DNA of 64,000 nt, taken from contig NC_079377.1 in NCBI RefSeq assembly GCF_021018895.1, positions 6,206,501-6,270,500 on the forward strand, written 5' to 3'. The notes below the pieces were generated by a model. That model was given only the letters and a program-made list of their open reading frames with translations, was not told the origin of the DNA and ran no database searches. Made by a program: the position numbers and the translations under genes. The DNA is from Seriola aureovittata. Taxonomy: Eukaryota > Chordata > Actinopteri > Carangiformes > Carangidae. Of this stretch, positions 27,794-36,700 are shown piece by piece. Within the stretch, counting starts at the first letter, position 1. The number at the start of each line of letters is the position of its first letter.

Positions 27794-30090
27794 GTGTTTG
27801 TACATGTAACAGATAGTCAAAGTAAGGGAGGGGATGATATTGTGCAAGAGTGGCTGCCTGTTGTCACCTTGAGTCTGTATGTGACACTGTAGCTTTCGCG
27901 TGTGTGTGTGTGTCTGTGCAGTATGTTTGTGCGTGAGACAGATTTGACTCCATGCTGTTGGTCAGTTACGTGACGCCCTTTTCTGCTGGGTTCTCAAACA
28001 CACCGCACCCCAGCTGAGCTGAGCTGAGCGCCGAAGAGGCAGAACACACACACACACGCTCACACAAAGTTCTGCATGACCTTTAACATGGCGACAACAG
28101 ATATCATCCGTAATATCCCTCTCTTCCTCACATATATTTACACACACACACATCCTGCCAGATCAGCCTTAACAGCCATTTATTCAATTTACAATTTACA
28201 TGAAATGCCAGTTATATCCTTCTCAATCCTTCCCTCTTCAGCCTTGCCACACACATATACGCACACATACAGTAAATACATTGATACAGTATAAAACCAG
28301 TGAGTGCAGTGATTGCATGAATACCCACCACTCTTCCTGGCAGAGCCCTGGGCAATAGTCACCCAGCACGCCACTGCAAATGAACACTTTGGAATAACAT
28401 GTTCTTTAAAGGTACACACCAATGTTTTTTCAGATCATTTTTATTATTCATATTATTCATATGTTCCTTTTTTCTGCCTCTCAATAGAGCCACTGAGTTC
28501 AGTTCATTTTAATATGTAAGGAAATATACTTTAGAATATATGACATGGATAATGGCAGTGTTGGGCAGTAATGCATTACTTAGTAGGCTAACTTGTAAAA
28601 GTAATGTGATTAGTTTTTTCAGTAAAGAGTAGTATAAGGGTTTACAATTTAAAAATATTTGTAAGTTAGTAACCCCAGTAACACTGTCAGTTTGGTCTCT
28701 TTCCCTCAGACAGACTGGTCCAGTATAGCCTCAGCACATTGGCTGGAGGTTTGGGGGAGGCAGTTACTAAAACTTCTTGTTTTATAAAGACGATGAGCGG
28801 AGCTCTTGTGACAATCATCAACATTAGCTCCGGCAAGAAACCGTGTTCAATGGCAAAGGAAACTTACAAATAGTCCCTCCCTTTAAAGGAAAACTATGTT
28901 TTTATTATAACCTGGCTGCCAGAGTCGTCACATGATCATACATTCAGGTTAAAGACAAACCCCCAGGTCAGTCAAACTCATTTAGAAGAGAGAACAAGAG
29001 TGAACAGTAACATTGCAACACAAACACAACATCTGTTCCAGGACATCCATGATTGATTTTGCCTGATGGAAGGAAAAACATTTTACCAATCCAAAATAAT
29101 CAGTGTATGCTTTGCAGTGATGTAAAGTGTAAAAAATATGTTTGCACCTAAATGGTCCCTTTGACCTACAGTCGCTCCTCTGATCTGAGCAGGTTAAACA
29201 CAGCATCACTTTCACATTCATCACTCTAGTGTGTGTGTGTGTGTGTGTGTGTGCCCAACATAATGCATGAGATTTCTGCAGAAGGCTACCCCTAATCTCA
29301 TGATTTGTGGATTTTCTCCCTTCAATTGTACAATCCGAGTTGAATATGACTCTAGTCAAGTGTAGTACAGTTGGTTGTTGTTGCTGTTCTTTTTTTTTTT
29401 TTGTACTAAACTAGTTCACAGGACAGCAGGCATTATAATCCAAGATTTAGATTTTTAGATTTTTTTTTTTGTAAAAAGCCACCATCTGTTTACTTGATCT
29501 TATCATGCCATGAAAAATGTTTTAATGGTAGATATTTAGGATAAAAACATTAGGGATGAGGCTGTGAGGTTTAATGTGATATGGCCATTGTGTATTGTGA
29601 AAATTAGAGCATGTAATTTAGCTCAGAAGAGTTAATTCAACAATTTTAGCAATGAAATAACACTTTGTTCAATTTAAACCATTGTCTGTTTACTTACTTT
29701 TTATTCCTAAAATATAAACATAATAAATACAAAATCCTGTACTTATGAGTGGCTGTATGTAGAGTTTTAAAAGGGCTACAGAGGATGAGTAATGACATAT
29801 GGACATACTGGATATTACTGCTGAACTAAGTTTACTTTCTTTTTTATCCCTCTATCCATCTGTCCATCAAGGGACGTTTGCTGGTGAAAAGCGGACGTGT
29901 CCATCTGGGGGAGAAAGTCCTGCGTGACGCAGTTCAGGTCCACAGCACCTCCCACGAGGCGTGGAGCGGCCTGGGCGAGGCCCTGCAGTCTCGGAGCTCC
30001 AGACAGGCCCCAGACTGCTTCTTGACAGCCCTGGAGCTCGAGGCTTCCTGCCCCATCCGTCCCTTCACCATCATCCCCAGAGAGCTCTGA
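1000..30090 (+). CDS. ttc7a: ttc7a, tetratricopeptide repeat protein 7A, C-terminal 398 residues (nine exons, 5' end outside window)
   Basis: Exons are 1000-1117, 2963-3020, 3299-3371, 3484-3644, 9839-9955, 10730-10842, 11472-11606, 15493-15695 and 29872-30090. All are flanked by AG/GT, the phases agree throughout, and the sum is 1197 nt (398 codons plus TGA). The family member is the scaffold that joins PI4KA, FAM126/hyccin and EFR3 at the plasma membrane for PI4P synthesis. Helical TPR-type repeats fill residues about 1-175 and 250-395. Between them is a Ser/Asp-rich linker (about 176-240). Stretches such as [23 protein letters not shown] and the end IIPREL fit TTC7A better than TTC7B, whose end I recall as IIPRVL. 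Human TTC7A has about 858 residues, so roughly the first 460 are encoded left of the window. The last repeat is one residue shorter than in human and Ser/Arg-rich ([13 protein letters not shown]). The neighbours stpg4 and calm2 agree with TTC7A. Confidence 0.94.
1206..2344. mobile_element. long foldback (inverted-repeat) element in a ttc7a intron
   Basis: The left arm (about 1206-1607) and the right arm (about 2108-2344) are imperfect reverse complements. Matching blocks include TATGGAGGACCA at the outer end, GGGTTTACAAA, CATAAAACA, AATAATGGA, TCTATTTGAAA and CAGATTTTAATCAG at the inner end. The left arm is longer and holds an extra AT-rich stretch. The core of about 500 nt has no convincing open frame. 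Such a structure fits a non-autonomous DNA transposon with long terminal inverted repeats. The superfamily was not identified, and a target duplication could not be fixed by eye. Confidence 0.65.
2443..2800 (+). repeat. interspersed repeat, 'ATATTTTGGGAAA' family, copy 1
   Basis: Begins TTCAATATTTTGGGAAAACA and runs through GTTAGATGAGAAGATTGACA, AAATATGAAGCTACAGCCAG and GGCTGGGCGCAGTGACCTCC. The phrase order is shared with other copies in this window (about 20640, 26022, 30205 and 61995) and is one I recall as abundant in percomorph genomes. Its 3' end stops about 160 nt before a ttc7a exon. Confidence 0.6.
2963..3020 (+). CDS. ttc7a: ttc7a exon
   Basis: A 58-nt exon reading [19 protein letters not shown] and two bases of Lys. 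Acceptor CTCTGCAG, donor AA|GTAAGT. It matches the ATLK...KALQ segment of vertebrate TTC7 proteins, and its phase joins both neighbours. Confidence 0.92.
3299..3371 (+). CDS. ttc7a: ttc7a exon
   Basis: A 73-nt exon encoding a TPR helix pair, [18 protein letters not shown] then LALVRQ. Acceptor CCCCACAG, donor CAG|GTATAA. The LALVRQ end is TTC7A-like. Confidence 0.93.
3484..3644 (+). CDS. ttc7a: ttc7a exon
   Basis: A 161-nt exon separated from the previous one by an intron of only 112 nt. It encodes [18 protein letters not shown] and the [17 protein letters not shown] repeat, ending at HPDNF plus two bases. Donor AA|GTAAAA. A (GT)n/(CA)n pair lies just downstream in the intron. Confidence 0.94.
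3760..3815 (+). repeat. (GT)28 microsatellite
   Basis: Near-perfect GT dinucleotide array in the ttc7a intron, about 115 nt after an exon donor. A complementary (CA)25 array lies 102 nt further on. Confidence 0.95.
3918..3968 (+). repeat. (CA)25 microsatellite
   Basis: AC dinucleotide array. On the transcribed strand it is complementary to the upstream GT array. Confidence 0.95.
5885..5955 (+). repeat. local duplication, copy A
   Basis: Shares with copy B (6565-6655) the ordered blocks ATATCAATACCCT, GGTTGCAGATCCCAGAG or its like, GAAAATGA.AGATTGAGAC and AGAGAGAGA. Copy A lacks about 20 nt present in copy B (TGTCAGGCTGAGGCCGGG). Confidence 0.75.
5960..6500 (+). repeat. probable interspersed repeat between the duplicated blocks
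   Basis: Contains AGCTCATTGTTTTAGTGTTG and TTAGCAGCTAAAGAGTCAGA followed by CCCTCAGGAGTTGGTGGAC, phrases I recall from repeated DNA in other fishes. No open frame of interest. The ends are uncertain. Confidence 0.4.
6565..6655 (+). repeat. local duplication, copy B
   Basis: Longer partner of the 5885-5955 block in the same orientation, about 680 nt downstream. It ends in an (AG)n run like copy A. Confidence 0.75.
7231..7301 (+). repeat. compound (TG)n-(TGCG)n microsatellite
   Basis: A TG array to about 7261, then ten units of TGCG. Open frames on both strands here are repeat translations. Confidence 0.95.
8110..8300 (+). repeat. possible interspersed repeat
   Basis: AAAGGAGCTATCTGTAAGTT and AGCTTCACCCTCTGAGCAGC resemble phrases repeated in percomorph genomes, from memory. 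No second copy was found in this window. Confidence 0.3.
9839..9955 (+). CDS. ttc7a: ttc7a exon
   Basis: A 117-nt exon, a multiple of three with the same phase at both ends, so skipping it would keep the frame. It encodes [20 protein letters not shown] through [10 protein letters not shown]. Acceptor GTGATACAG, donor [20 protein letters not shown] is a strong TTC7 family signature. Confidence 0.94.
10648..10725 (+). repeat. (TG)n microsatellite abutting a ttc7a acceptor
   Basis: About 39 TG units with one GG interruption near 10672. It ends four bases before the AG of the exon at 10730, so it fills the place of the pyrimidine tract. Confidence 0.95.
10730..10842 (+). CDS. ttc7a: ttc7a linker exon behind a TG-tract acceptor
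   Basis: A 113-nt exon encoding the polar linker ([17 protein letters not shown]) and the conserved [13 protein letters not shown]. The acceptor is TTGCAG directly after about 78 nt of (TG)n, with almost no pyrimidine tract. The donor G|GTCTGC is a poor match to consensus. The frame joins both neighbours, so it is a real exon, but its splice sites are weak. Confidence 0.9.
11472..11606 (+). CDS. ttc7a: ttc7a exon
   Basis: A 135-nt exon encoding [19 protein letters not shown] and then [15 protein letters not shown]. The motifs ASRLE.A.SE and W.TLE.IWLQA are typical of TTC7A. Acceptor CCCACAG, donor G|GTATGA. Confidence 0.94.
12184..12415 (+). repeat. interspersed repeat, 'GTTAGCATG' family, copy 1
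   Basis: Runs GTTAGCATGTTAATATTTGC, ATTAGCACGAAACACAAAGT, GGACCATGAATCTCATTACA and TTACAATTCATCCAATAGCT. The same ordered phrases recur at about 43690-44210. Confidence 0.6.
14428..14467 (+). repeat. (CA)20 microsatellite
   Basis: AC dinucleotide array in the ttc7a intron, complementary to the GT array that begins about 210 nt downstream. Confidence 0.95.
14674..14819 (+). repeat. long compound (GT)n microsatellite
   Basis: About 145 nt of GT units with short interruptions (GAATGTGTATA, TCTG, TAGG). A (CA)n array lies upstream at 14428-14467. Confidence 0.95.
14994..15065 (+). repeat. (GT)n microsatellite
   Basis: Interrupted GT array, followed from about 15190 by the CT-rich tract that serves the exon at 15493. 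Confidence 0.95.
15493..15695 (+). CDS. ttc7a: ttc7a exon
   Basis: A 203-nt exon with two canonical TPRs: [20 protein letters not shown] and [20 protein letters not shown]. The acceptor follows a long CT-rich tract (about 15190-15492). Donor ATG|GTGAGA. An open frame runs upstream through the pyrimidine tract, but that part is intron. Confidence 0.95.
16150..16860. repeat. possible interspersed repeat in ttc7a intron
   Basis: Contains phrases such as CTAGCGACAAATCTAGTCTC and GGGACTTTTCGAGCAGGCTT that look like two ends of a repeated fish element. No transposase frame is visible and the borders are not secure. Confidence 0.3.
17377..17426 (+). repeat. (CT)25 microsatellite
   Basis: Perfect TC dinucleotide array. 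Confidence 0.95.
17808..17863 (+). repeat. (GT)28 microsatellite
   Basis: GT dinucleotide array in the large ttc7a intron. Confidence 0.95.
18141..19409 (+). mobile_element. degenerate Tc1-like DNA transposon, copy 1
   Basis: The left end CAGTCACTTCAGAAAGTATT is inverted at the right end (ATACTTCCTGAAGCAACTG), with a TA just before the left end as for Tc1/mariner. Internal marks of the transposase region are ATGAAGTCCAAGAAACTCTC (start of the DNA-binding part), SPDLNPIEH around 19000-19025 (the last catalytic acidic region of the DDE family) and [13 protein letters not shown] text near 19085. Stops such as GGATAG near 18555 and frame changes break the reading frame, so it is dead. It lies in a ttc7a intron. 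Confidence 0.88.
20217..20395 (+). repeat. possible interspersed repeat
   Basis: AAGGGAATCCCTTCAAATTT and GATGGCCAAAGGTCAAAGTT resemble a repeat I recall from fish genomes. No second copy was found here. Confidence 0.35.
20640..21060 (+). repeat. interspersed repeat, 'ATATTTTGGGAAA' family, diverged copy
   Basis: Contains GATTAGCTTAGCTTAACATG and AAGACTAG, then GGACCAGGCTAGCTGCTCCC and GTCTTTATGCTAAGCTTGTC. The order matches the internal part of the family seen at 2443 and 61995. Confidence 0.45.
21870..21942 (+). repeat. (TG)n-(AG)n microsatellite
   Basis: A TG array to 21921 followed by GA units. Confidence 0.95.
22640..22950 (+). repeat. CT-rich then GA-rich simple sequence
   Basis: CTCTCC-type repeats at about 22650-22715 and GAGAGA-type repeats at 22859-22947. 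They are complementary in composition and flank about 140 nt of ordinary sequence. Confidence 0.85.
23900..24080 (-). repeat. interspersed repeat, 'ATATTTTGGGAAA' family, reverse copy
   Basis: On the minus strand it reads as the AAGCTACAGCCAGCAG and AAAGACTGAAAACAGGGGG phrases of this family. Confidence 0.45.
24669..24846 (+). mobile_element. Tc1-like 5'-end fragment
   Basis: Starts CAGTTGCTTTATTCAGACCC after a TA and continues with ATCTACACTCAGTAACCCAT and AAGACAAAAACATGTTTCCA, matching the left ends of the copies at 18141 and 37950. It stops at GCTGAAATA, where a SINE begins. Confidence 0.75.
24847..25040 (+). mobile_element. tRNA-derived SINE
   Basis: The head carries a box-A-like GGTAGCTCACCAGGTACAGC and a box-B-like GGTACAAGTCCGACCC. 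The body GGCCCTTTGCTGCATCTGTG is followed by a pyrimidine-rich part, and the tail is an (AAC)n-type run to 25040. Head, body and simple tail fit a percomorph SINE I recall as 'AGCTCACCTGGTAGAGC...CCCTTTGCTGCATGTC'. It is not a functional tRNA: the anticodon arm and box B are altered. Confidence 0.75.
26022..26420 (+). repeat. interspersed repeat, 'ATATTTTGGGAAA' family, copy
   Basis: Starts TAAAGGAATAGTTCAGTATT, like the end of the element at 61995. It includes TGATGTCTGTGCTTTAGATA, AGCTCACTAACATGTTATAT and AAATGTAAAAACAACAATTT in family order. Confidence 0.6.
28553..28860 (+). repeat. hAT-like non-autonomous repeat
   Basis: GGCAGTGTTGGGCAGTAATG, ATTACTTAGTAGG and AGTAATGTGATTAGTTTTTT match the start of a fish repeat usually classed as hAT (recalled as 'CAGTGGTGGGCAGTAACG'). 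The right border was not found. Confidence 0.45.
29872..30090 (+). CDS. ttc7a: ttc7a last exon with stop codon
   Basis: The terminal exon encodes [32 protein letters not shown], the conserved [12 protein letters not shown] and the end FTIIPREL, then TGA at 30088-30090. It follows a 14-kb intron. The earlier exon ends in phase 0 and aligns without a gap to mammalian TTC7A. Confidence 0.95.
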   Translation, partial: GRLLVKSGRVHLGEKVLRDAVQVHSTSHEAWSGLGEALQSRSSRQAPDCFLTALELEASCPIRPFTIIPREL

Positions 30091-30204
30091 GGGGCCTGGG
30101 CTGGGGTGGAGGTTTGGGTTAAGGTTATGGAATTCGTCTCAGGCTGGATGATTATACACTGATGCAGATATAAAAAAAGCAGCACTGGGTGGAAATATGT
30201 CCCT

Positions 30205-30415
30205 TATATGAAGTTTGACATTTTGAGAAATAGACCTGTTTGCTTTCTTGCCAAGAGTAAGATGAGAGTATTGATACTCTTCTGATATCTGCCCATTAAA
30301 TCTACAGAAAAAATTAAACAAACATATCTGTTAATTAAAGAAAATAAAGGGTTAAAAGATTTAGCCAAGCTAGCTGTCCCCCCTGTTTACTGTCTTTATG
30401 CTAATCTCAGCTATC
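30205..30415 (+). repeat. interspersed repeat, 'ATATTTTGGGAAA' family, short copy
   Basis: GTTTGACATTTTGAGAAATA, TTGCTTTCTTGCCAAGAGTA, GATGAGAGTATTGATACTCT and then CAAGCTAGCTGTCCCCCCTG, in family order. Confidence 0.6.
30343..30348 (+). terminator. candidate ttc7a polyadenylation signal
   Basis: AATAAA about 250 nt after the ttc7a stop codon, the first good hexamer on this strand. It lies inside a repeat-like stretch, so a more distal site is possible. Confidence 0.4.
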
Positions 30416-30418
30416 ATT

Positions 30419-30537
30419 GGGTGGCCCTGAGAGCTCAACACACTGCTACTTGCAGCGTGTTTCAGAATTTGTTTGTGTTTTGTCTATTTGCATGTGTTTT
30501 CTTAAGCTGCAGTGAGTTGAGCTCCCAGGGCCACCGT
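30419..30537. mobile_element. short MITE-like inverted-repeat element, copy 1
   Basis: The left end GGTGGCCCTGAGAGCTCAAC is the near reverse complement of the right end GTTGAGCTCCCAGGGCCACC. Only about 118 nt long. The same ends and the phrase TGTCTATTTGCATGTGTTTT occur at 45889-46237. Confidence 0.7.
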
Positions 30538-32518
30538 ACTTACAGTCTCCTGCATGTAGTTTCATATTCAACAAACAGATATGAGAATGGTATCAACTCT
30601 GGTCAAGAAAGAAAATAAGTATTCTTAACAAAAATTTGTAGTATTCCTTTAACAAGTATATTTCAGTAACATCAGGACATGTAACAAATTATTTTTCACT
30701 TTCATAATGCTCTCAGTCAAAAATTGAGTTGTGACTTTCATTATCACCCTCTAATTTTCCCAAAAATACTGTATCTGTACATTCCTAGCATCCATTCTTA
30801 ATAAGCTATATTTAATGAAAAATGGCAGAAATATATATTTCCTCCTAGTGTTGAATATTAACGTGAAAACAGTAAATGAGTAACTGAGGGACCCAGATAT
30901 CTGCAGAGAAGGGGTGTATAGAAAAGATAACGTACCAATGTTTTTTTTTTTCGCAATAACTGACAAATGATGAGTAATATTTGTAATAATCAGAATCACT
31001 GGGTGTCACTTTAACGGTTCATAAATGGCAGAGATGTGCTGGTTACGTCTTGAGATAGAATGTATGTTGCTGTGTTATATGTGGAAAATGCAGATACGTA
31101 GATTATGTAAAGGTTGCCAGTCACAACAGCAGCTCCACTTCAGCTTTAAGCCTTTGATGTATTCTGATGATCATGTTGATTGACACAGCTTTTATGTACA
31201 CATGCACACACATGCACACACATACAGTTATACACAAACATTCCCACCCTCTCATCTTCATATGAAACCTCATATATTTTCCATGGAATGACATATTGTC
31301 ATTTCATATGTCGTTATTATGTATGTGTGTGTCTCTGCGTGTTTTTCATACAGTGTGTCTTTTACGTAATGTATCTTCATGCATGTGTGTTTGTTTAAGA
31401 CCATCCCTCTGGGGTGTTATCGGTCCCTGTTATGTTTGTTCTGTTTGTACAGTACAGTGGGCGACTCATCCCCTAATAATGTGTGTGCGTGTTTTTTGTT
31501 TGTTTGTTTGTTTTTTTTGACTCATCTGTTCGTAATGCTCTCCAATATAAACAACAATGGCTTTTAAAAATCACTGCTGGATGCCACGTCTTCACCTGCC
31601 TTGTCACTTGTGACTAATGGACATCACTTCCGAGTGCCTAACCACATTAATGTGAGCAGTGGGACTGGGCTGCCGGCTTATGTAATACTGCCAGCACAGT
31701 TTTCTGCCTCCAAACTCCCTCCTCCTCCTCCTCCTCCTCTCCCTCTCTCTCTCTCCCTCTCCTTCCTCCTCTATATCTCTGTGTCTCTTGCTCTCTCCCG
31801 GCTTGCCTGATGTGATGTGATGTGGCTTGGTTGCCTAGCAGCCATCCCCTTGTTTGAGTAACTGGGTAAGCGGAGAGATATCTGGTCTGCCGAACAACAC
31901 ACACATACACAGACAACACACACACAGACACACAGTGAGAGGCAGATAATGCCCCTGTTGTGTGGTTTTACAGGCTTGACAGTGTCTGTTTGATGTCTGC
32001 TGTTACCATGTGAGGTATGAGCCAGCTATAATCAATGTCTCAGGCTGGTGTAAATTGATTTGTGTTATGGGAAGAGTCCCTGTCTTTGCTCTCAGCAAAC
32101 CCACAATTTCTTTACCCTTTTGCCTCCCTGCAGGGCTGCAAACACTAATCCCTGCCCTCTCTGTTTTATTTTAAACCTCCACTATCACCCACGTTCCCAA
32201 CACTCCCGGCATGAAAATCTCATTTATCAATACTTTGATTTTCGCCAAGGAATTATCGATCACTGTCACCTCTTTTCTGCCGTCCGAAAAATCTATTTTT
32301 ACTTTTTTCCCTCCTCGCTCGCCAGCTCTCCCTTGTTCCATCCTCTCCTCATTAGCGCTGTGTGTGACACCTACACAGGGGCTTCGGGAGATGAATGGTC
32401 TAATCCCTGTGGGTAAGGAGTGAAATATTACATGGTGTGCTCACACATGCAGAAATACACACGCGCACGCTGACAATGAGAGTCACATGAACACATTGTG
32501 CTGTACAGTACACATGCT

Positions 32519-32562
<44 letters not shown>

Positions 32563-32691
32563 TACACATGCCATGGTTTTGACAGCTCTGGTAAAAGGAG
32601 ACAGATTAATGGAGGAAGTGGCCCACTGAAAAGCCTTTCAGAACAACAACAGGCAGATGAAGCTCTATTGGTTTGACCGAGCCACAACACA

Positions 32692-32731
<40 letters not shown>

Positions 32732-33073
32732 GATATATATACAGTTCTTACACCAGGGGTCAATAAGCAGAATGCATTACATCTTACTTATTGTATTTGC
32801 TTCTGCGTCATTGTGATGTCAGAGCACCCAGGTGTGTCACTCTCACTTCCACACCTGAGCATCACAAGACTGTCTGTGTGTGTGATAGGAGGGTGGATCC
32901 ACGGACAAATTACTGTAAAAAAATATGGTTTCCTATACACACACACCACCTCTATACACAGCATCATGAAATATGCCAAAGCCATATTAGACCAATAACA
33001 AACAAATACACAACAATAAAAGGTGGTGACCCTGTTGAGTGAGGTGTGTGTGGGCTTGGTATTCAGGTCACTG

Positions 33074-33075
<2 letters not shown>

Positions 33076-33149
<74 letters not shown>
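33076..33149 (+). repeat. (TG)37 microsatellite
   Basis: One of the longest near-pure arrays in the window, in intergenic DNA. Confidence 0.95.
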
Positions 33150-33151
<2 letters not shown>

Positions 33152-33718
33152 CGATGCCAGCTCTTGCAGGGGCATATGGGGGGCAGGGGCTGGGTGGTGC
33201 TAGTGTAGGGCGCCAAGAAGGAAACCATAAACCATCATTGTGATGTCCAAACAAGGCCGGAGAGTCATGGATGGGTGAGGGGTGTGATGGAGGTTATGAG
33301 GATCAGATGTGGTTCCATAATCTCATTTATAAATAAAATGGCGGATACAGTAGATGTATACATAGTTCATCCCCGAGAGTCAGATGTGTTCCAGCAGAGT
33401 TCAGAGCAACGATGTTTTCAGAATTTACATGCTGACAGTGTGCTGAGAAAGTATTCAAAAGGCTGTAAAGAAAATAGCCTAAAGGTGAGGAGTGAATCCA
33501 GAGTATTCTCAGAAATACAAAACATCAAACTATTCTTTTATAGCTTTTACACTCCTGTATAAAATATAATACAGCTGTGAACAGAAAGTACAAGTGTGAA
33601 GGCAAAAAGGTCACATTTTCAAACACACAAAAACTCTTTTGCTCTGCAACCCACAAGCCGCAGCCCAGATAACCCTGTTGAACGATATGAAATAAGAGTT
33701 ATTATCCTCACATTGTTG

Positions 33719-33720
<2 letters not shown>

Positions 33721-33778
<58 letters not shown>
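33721..33778 (+). repeat. (AC)29 microsatellite
   Basis: Array complementary to the (TG)37 array about 570 nt upstream. Confidence 0.95.
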
Positions 33779-33781
<3 letters not shown>

Positions 33782-36700
33782 TCAGACAGATTACTGGACC
33801 CGCTCTGATGCTCATTTATGAGGCTGAAATGATCAGGCGCAGAGTCCAGTAACACCGCAGTAAACAGCAGCTTGGCAGCCTCTGTGTTCTCTTCCATCAG
33901 TCACTTCAGCTCACCTGATCACCCTCCAGCTCTCTTGGTCCAGGTCCACACACGCCGCGGCGGTGCCAGCACCATTACCCACTTAAACAATGACCCCCCT
34001 TTGTTCGCTAACAGTCGCCTATTGGAGCTGATTAAACTTTTAAATGTCATTTAATAGAAGCGTAATGTTGCTCCAATGTGTCTGTCAGCAGCCTGAGGGA
34101 GGGGAGGGGGGGTAAAAAGATACCTGGTCACCCTCCATGCATGTCACACTGCCCGCTAAATTCCTCAGCTGGCTAGTCATCACCCTTAGTGTGGGATGTG
34201 GTGATGAGAGGGAATGTGACCTAGACTTAAAGGAGACACAAGGGAGCAGTACCTCTGAACCTGCCACCTCTTTGTCTGACCATCTTGCCGCTGGCAGGAG
34301 TTTCTCAAGGTGCTCGTGTTGTACAGCCGAGGAGGAAAGGGAGACGAAGCCCGGCCGGTTCTGTGATACAGGGAGGCCATTTTAGTTCAGCACAATGTCA
34401 ATGAGCGGCGAACAAAGGCTGCTCTGTTTGAGGGTTTGTTTGTTTGGCGACCTTTAGCTGGGACTCAGCAACTGATAATGGCATTTGTCCCGCACCAGTA
34501 TTGGATTATGGGTATTTTTAAGTAACCTCACATTCTTAGGAAATTCCAGCGGCCTGCCTTCGTCATCATTCTGGAGCAGTGTCACATTTTCTCAGCATGT
34601 TGTCCCGACTTAGCTGTTAATTTGATGTCCTTGACTCTGGCCCAGCTGTACCACTGAGTAGCAGGGTCACCTCCTGCAGGAAGCTGCCAAAAACACAGAT
34701 TTATCCCAGACCCTCGCTGATGTGCTACGCTGATGTGCTTCCTGAGTGTTCTCATTAAGCCGTTCCCGGAACCTGAAGTTGATGTTTGGGCTCCGTGTAT
34801 GACCTGCCCCGACACCAGATGCTCTTATGATCTTTGAATGCTACAATTCCACTGTGCCGGCGCAACTCAAATCTTAAATCACCCTCTCGCCACCTCTCAC
34901 AGGAAACAGTAGCACAGATGCAAAGATTTGTGCAGTGCATGCTTGTATAGCTTTTACTGTGGTGCATGTGTTACCACATGTAATGATCAGTTTCTCTGAA
35001 GTGTTGATGCAAGTTCCCCTTTCATCTTTTAGTAGAGGGCTTATTTATATATAAAAAATGTACATAGTTATCTGATTATTTTGAATGTTTTTAACAATTC
35101 AAAAAATTAAGTGATGATCCAGTCGTGAGAGCCTTTATGAAATGTGTGTTTGCAGTCTTGTGCATCACTTTGAAAGAGCGTCTTTAAAAAAGGATCACAA
35201 GTGCATGCTTGCATTTGCATTCATGGCATTGTGTGGCTGCTTACGTATTCTTTGAAGAAACGTGCGTCTACGAGGGGGGCGCTTGATTGACAGCGAAAGA
35301 GCGGGTGCCCGGCCATGCCTGTGGTCGAGGCAGGCTGTGGGAGATGGAGGGTGTTAAGTCGTCAGTATGAGGCATATGTCAGAGATCAGTGCTGGACTAT
35401 GGAGATCACTGAGATGAGAAGGGAGGAAGGGCGCCGGGGGTTGAGAGGGACAGAGATTACTGGGGGCTTGGTGCCTTGACCACAGGCAGAATAGCTGCTC
35501 ATCGCACACAAACATGCACACACACACACACACATACACATCTCTCTCATTGCATCTTTCTCATCTATCTCAGTGGATACACATGCCCAGCTCTCCAGAG
35601 GCTGCGTGCAAAGCCCCGTGTTAATAAGATTGTCTTCCTCTCTGGGTGTAAGTGTGTGCTCCTTTGTCTCCACCATTATGACAGGGGGAATAAGAGCCCG
35701 GCTCTTGAACCTCTTCAAGCTCTTAAGTGTCGGCTACTGAAGGAAAACAGAGTGGTGGAGATTAAAGTCGGCCGAGTAGATGTGCCACTTCACTGATTTC
35801 ATTATGTCTATACAGGGGTCAACACAATGCCTCTTTATGTACAATATCTCATAACCTCCCAAATCCCCTTAGGTCCTCTGCGATCACTAACAAATAGTTC
35901 TTGAAATAAGCCTCTGCTTTTATGTTTGTGTTCACCCTGCTGACGTTCCCTTGAACATTATGTAAGAACAGTCCCTATCAGCTCAGGGTCAGTCAGCTGA
36001 CCCTGAGTGTTAACCCACCAATGGAAGTGGTTTGAGATGTTGGATATGAACAACTCTTCACCAGATCTAGGATGCAGCTAACCCATCTGTGACCTCAGGA
36101 ATCCAGGATTCTGTCACATGGCAATCCCAAATCAAACCTTGTGGAAAGATCAAAAATACATTTTTAACCTGTTATCCAGCAGCAGGTTGCAACCTCATCT
36201 TCTCACAGATGTTTACAGTCTGCCAGGAATGATAAAATATTGTTCTTGGGGAAAACCATTGTTTAGTATTTCCACAGACAGCGCCAGGCTTTCCAGTTAC
36301 ATCACCACGAACATGGCTTCAGTTGTCTCTTCTTCACTGTACAAGCCATGCACCATGTCCTCCCATAGGGCAGCAGATGTAAAGGAGCATTAAATGTTGA
36401 ATTGTTGTTATTGGTGTTTGTTTTTTTACCACTTGGGAGCAGGGTCATAAGCTGTAAACACATTTTATCATGTTTCTAAGTTATATGGCAAGCGTGTAAG
36501 CAAATTTGTAGATTGATAAACACACAAAAATTAGTCCAGATCCTCCATCAAAGTCATGACTAATTCTCTATGAATGAAGCCGCTATATTACTGTTTGTTA
36601 ACGGGACTGTGCTGTGTAATTAGTTGCTATGGGTGATTATTCATGCACTAAAATAAAGCTCAATCCAGTGGGCTTTAATTACTGTTGTACATCTTTTCTT

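Noticed and set aside
1000..30090. Calling the gene TTC7B, with CALM1 as neighbour
   Set aside because: Sequence details (LALVRQ, IWLQA, IIPREL) and the presence of stpg4 favour ttc7a/calm2.
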